Part shown: positions 18,650-20,288 of the stretch, piece by piece | Position numbering within the stretch: position 1 is the first letter of the stretch | Layout of the letters: the number at the start of each line of letters is the position of its first letter | DNA from: Didymodactylos carnosus | Taxonomy: Eukaryota; Rotifera; Eurotatoria; Philodinida; Philodinidae | Assembly: GCA_905250885.1 (NCBI GenBank) | Contig: CAJNOQ010003431.1 | Location: 1 to 20,288 of the forward strand | Length of the DNA stretch: 20,288 bases | Direction: 5' to 3' | Program-made: the position numbers and the translations under genes | Notes under the pieces: generated by a model | Told to the model about the DNA's origin: nothing | What the model saw: the letters and a program-made list of their open reading frames with translations, nothing else | Database searches by the model: none

Positions 18650-19054
18650 AATAAAGTGCGTTATATAACAGGCACTGTTTTTCGGCGCGTTGGTGGTGAC
18701 TATTTTTACTGACCAAATTTGATTGGTCTATCCCATGGTTACACCAATCAAATTTGGTCAGTAAGGTCGGTCGGTCAGTAAAAATAGTCACCACCGTCTC
18801 GTTTAAAATGAGAAAAAAAACGCTGGTATCGTCAATCATACACGTGGCGCGAGAGTATATATATATATAATACGTTTATAAGAAGCATGTTTCTTCGTAT
18901 GAAGGTAAATGTTAGAAAAGGACAGATTGCTTCACGTGCTTATCCACGTGATATAACCGTATTGTACTCTCGTCGCGTGTATTGACGATACCAACGTCGT
19001 TTCTCATTTTAAATGAAAACGAAAAACAGTGTCTGTTATATAAGGTACTGTATT
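18650..19054. mobile_element. Foldback element interrupted by a second hairpin element
   Basis: The left arm (18650-18684 plus 18799-18880) and the right arm (18952-19054) are reverse complements over about 100 bp. Landmarks are TTATATAACAG, CACTGTTTTTCG, TTTAAAATGAGAAA and TGGTATCGTCAAT. The left arm is split by an insertion at 18685-18798 that is absent from the right arm, so the insertion is younger than the foldback. The left arm also carries an expanded (TA)n run at about 18856-18869 compared with TACAA in its partner. The loop (18881-18951) contains CACGTG twice. No coding capacity. Confidence 0.7.
18685..18798. mobile_element. Nested hairpin insertion of about 114 bp
   Basis: Two 36-base arms are reverse complements: 18692-18727, starting GGTGGTGACTATTTTTACTG, and 18743-18795. 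The right arm is interrupted by a 17-base extra segment, 18756-18772, which looks like slippage of GGTCAGTA/GGTCGGTC. The loop is only about 15 bases. The flanks suggest a TCG duplication (18682-18684 and 18799-18801). It sits in one arm of the larger foldback and not in the other. Confidence 0.65.
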
Positions 19055-19271
19055 ATACCAGCGAAAATGAGACCTATTTAGATGTTTGCAATTTTCGCAT
19101 TTCACAAAAAATTCTGTCGTTCCGCCTATTAACATTCTCCATAGACTATGAAAAGAACAGAGGACAGGCATAAACGGGAACTAAAAGTAAGACTGAAACG
19201 CATCAGAATTGCATCTTTCTTTACATAATACTGTTATCATATCGATTTCTTCGGTTGATAAACTTCTTTCG

Positions 19272-19312
19272 ATTAACTCCGCAACGGCACCGGTGTAGCA
19301 AGAGGAGTTAAT
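19272..19312. other. Dyad-symmetric site ATTAACTCC ... GGAGTTAAT around CACCGGTG
   Basis: Outer 9-bp arms (19272-19280 and 19304-19312) are perfect reverse complements. Their centre falls on the self-complementary octamer CACCGGTG (19288-19295). It could be a short hairpin or a binding site; its role is unknown. Confidence 0.45.
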
Positions 19313-19352
19313 GACACTGTATTCAAGCGGAAGCGATCAAATTATTTACACT

Positions 19353-19408
19353 ATACTAGACAAAAACAACAACATACTAGACAAAAACAACAACATACGA
19401 GACAAACG
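19353..19408 (+). repeat. 21-bp tandem repeat, 2.7 copies
   Basis: ATACTAGACAAAAACAACAAC occurs at 19353-19373 and again, identically, at 19374-19394. A partial third copy, ATACGAGACAAACG, runs to 19408. The identity of the two full units indicates a recent slippage duplication. Confidence 0.85.
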
Positions 19409-19693
19409 TTGCATGTATCCACTTCAGAAAAGTCTTACCTTGTCCTCGTTTTATACTACGTCTCTTATTGAGCACAGATATCAAAAACCCTATAGTATCA
19501 GTGGGTAGATCAATGCAATTCGTGTCAAAAATGAAATGAGACAACTCTTTATATATAGAATAACTCACCGAAAGTACTGTTGTTTTTTTAAAAGAACGAA
19601 GCCGAGGCATTTTAAATGTAGAAATACGTAAAAGCCTTTGAAAATGATCATAAACCCACACAAAACCACCTAAAAACTACTAGTCAAGGTCAG

Positions 19694-19699
19694 TTTAAT
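19694..19699 (-). promoter_or_regulatory. Possible poly(A) signal ATTAAA for the glucanase gene
   Basis: TTTAAT on the plus strand reads ATTAAA on the minus strand, about 35 bp after the stop codon of the glucanase. ATTAAA is the commonest variant of AATAAA, and a short 3' UTR suits a compact genome. Confidence 0.4.
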
Positions 19700-19733
19700 C
19701 TAACAGTTCAACCGAAGCATCCGTATTGTTTTT

Positions 19734-20288
19734 CTACATCAGTCCCGCATATTCCAATCCCACAGGTGTCAATCCAGTGAGATCATCTTTAACCATTGCA
19801 CCATTTGGAATACCGGCCATATTTGCAGGGTTCATCGGACCGAACATCGAATAGCGTACAACATAGGATTGTGCATCGAGCCATTGCATGGCTTGTTTTA
19901 CCATATAGGCTGTTGTAACATTCGATACACCGGTAAATTGAAATTCAGTTACCCAAAGAGGATACGTTGGAAAGATCGTATGAAAATTGGCAACATACGT
20001 TTCAAAATCCAAAACTGATTGACCATACCAATGAAATGGAATGAAATCAAATGTACAATTTGGAGATGTACAGTTGCCGAAGAACTGATTGAGCCAATCT
20101 GTACCCCAACCGGAAGCGACCGCATTTGTAACGGCCGGTGCACCCAAACTGATATTGCATTGTGTTTTAACTGGTTGTATATACTGTTTCCAAAGGACTG
20201 ATGCATTATAGGGTGAAATGTATGCGCCACCACTAGCGACAGGTAGATCAGGTTCATTGAATCCAAGGAGATGTGTTGCATAACACGT
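19734..20288 (-). CDS. GH128-type (Asl1-like catalytic) beta-1,3-glucanase, C-terminal part, 5' end outside window
   Basis: The minus-strand frame is open from the window edge to the TAG at 19734-19736, giving 184 residues of the C-terminal part. It has the hallmarks of the Glyco_hydro_cc/Asl1 TIM-barrel family. LLGFNEPD (7-14 of the fragment) carries Glu12, the presumed acid/base. A conserved GAPAVTN segment starts at 49, FHWYG at 85-89, and LWVTEFQF (111-118) carries Glu115, the presumed nucleophile. The C-terminal YSMFGP...GLTPVGLEYAG is the usual end of the barrel. Members hydrolyse beta-1,3-glucans of fungal or algal walls and are typically secreted; the signal peptide would lie beyond 20288. 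No intron interrupts the visible part, and both catalytic Glu are present, so it looks functional. The family is mainly fungal, with some bacterial members, so acquisition by horizontal transfer is likely in a rotifer-like host. This origin is inference. Confidence 0.85.
   Translation of the reverse strand, partial: TCYATHLLGFNEPDLPVASGGAYISPYNASVLWKQYIQPVKTQCNISLGAPAVTNAVASGWGTDWLNQFFGNCTSPNCTFDFIPFHWYGQSVLDFETYVANFHTIFPTYPLWVTEFQFTGVSNVTTAYMVKQAMQWLDAQSYVVRYSMFGPMNPANMAGIPNGAMVKDDLTGLTPVGLEYAGLM

Larger units (their letters stand above)
19055..19733. other. Spacer between the foldback and the glucanase gene
   Basis: No gene is recognised. It holds the dyad at 19272-19312, the 21-bp tandem repeat at 19353-19408 and a probable poly(A) signal for the minus-strand gene at 19694-19699. 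The minus-strand frame at 19377-19661 crosses the tandem repeat and has no known motif. Confidence 0.4.

Noticed and set aside
19377-19661. 94-codon minus-strand frame
   Set aside because: It crosses the 21-bp tandem repeat and has no domain; it lies downstream of the glucanase and past its likely poly(A) signal.
19949-20281. 110-codon minus-strand frame beginning MQHISLDSM
   Set aside because: It is an alternate-frame shadow of the glucanase, whose own frame contains the catalytic motifs.
1-20288. CRISPR arrays, bacterial operons, phage or integron features
   Set aside because: None seen. Spliceosomal introns, a LINE end and animal-type genes show this is eukaryotic DNA.

Overview
The window is strongly AT-rich eukaryotic DNA. 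It has 53-64 bp spliceosomal introns, a two-exon gene with one longer intron, and many inverted-repeat elements. The mix suggests a bdelloid rotifer (Rotaria/Adineta type): compact introns, an animal MFSD6-like transporter, a decayed kinesin-light-chain-style TPR gene, and a GH128-type beta-1,3-glucanase of a kind usually found in fungi. This assignment is inference; no rRNA or species marker is present.

Layout. Positions 1-1657 are a mobile element with 108-bp terminal inverted repeats. It encloses the 3' end of a non-LTR retrotransposon, whose AAATC tail runs straight into the right repeat. From 1658 to 5318 there is no convincing gene, but 2843-3027 is a diverged copy of a gene 5' end that recurs at 10019-10217. 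Positions 5319-6604 are a second foldback element with arms of about 205 bp, and its loop holds a 400-bp element (5683-6082) built from AACCTAG/CTAGGTT motifs. The best gene, 7832-9805 (+), is a seven-exon MFSD6-like major facilitator protein of 543 residues in which all six introns are in phase 1. A TPR pseudogene lies at 11550-11981. A two-exon gene for a short secreted protein (71 residues) is proposed at 14358-14920. It is followed by three copies of a 122-bp tandem repeat and a possible poly(A) signal.

Positions 16147-16322 are a short hAT-type MITE. Positions 16650-17060 are a CpG-rich island of short palindromes. Positions 17502-17573 are a tRNA-like gene with intact A and B boxes but an abnormal anticodon arm. 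Positions 18650-19054 are a foldback element whose left arm was interrupted by a second hairpin element. The right edge (19734-20288, minus) carries the C-terminal 184 residues of the GH128-type glucanase, running off the window.

No operon or shared pathway links the genes. The picture is a gene-poor, transposon-rich interval with two or three live-looking genes. At least five unrelated inverted-repeat structures, two of them nested, are its most distinctive trait. Most intergenic sequence shows no recognisable coding capacity.
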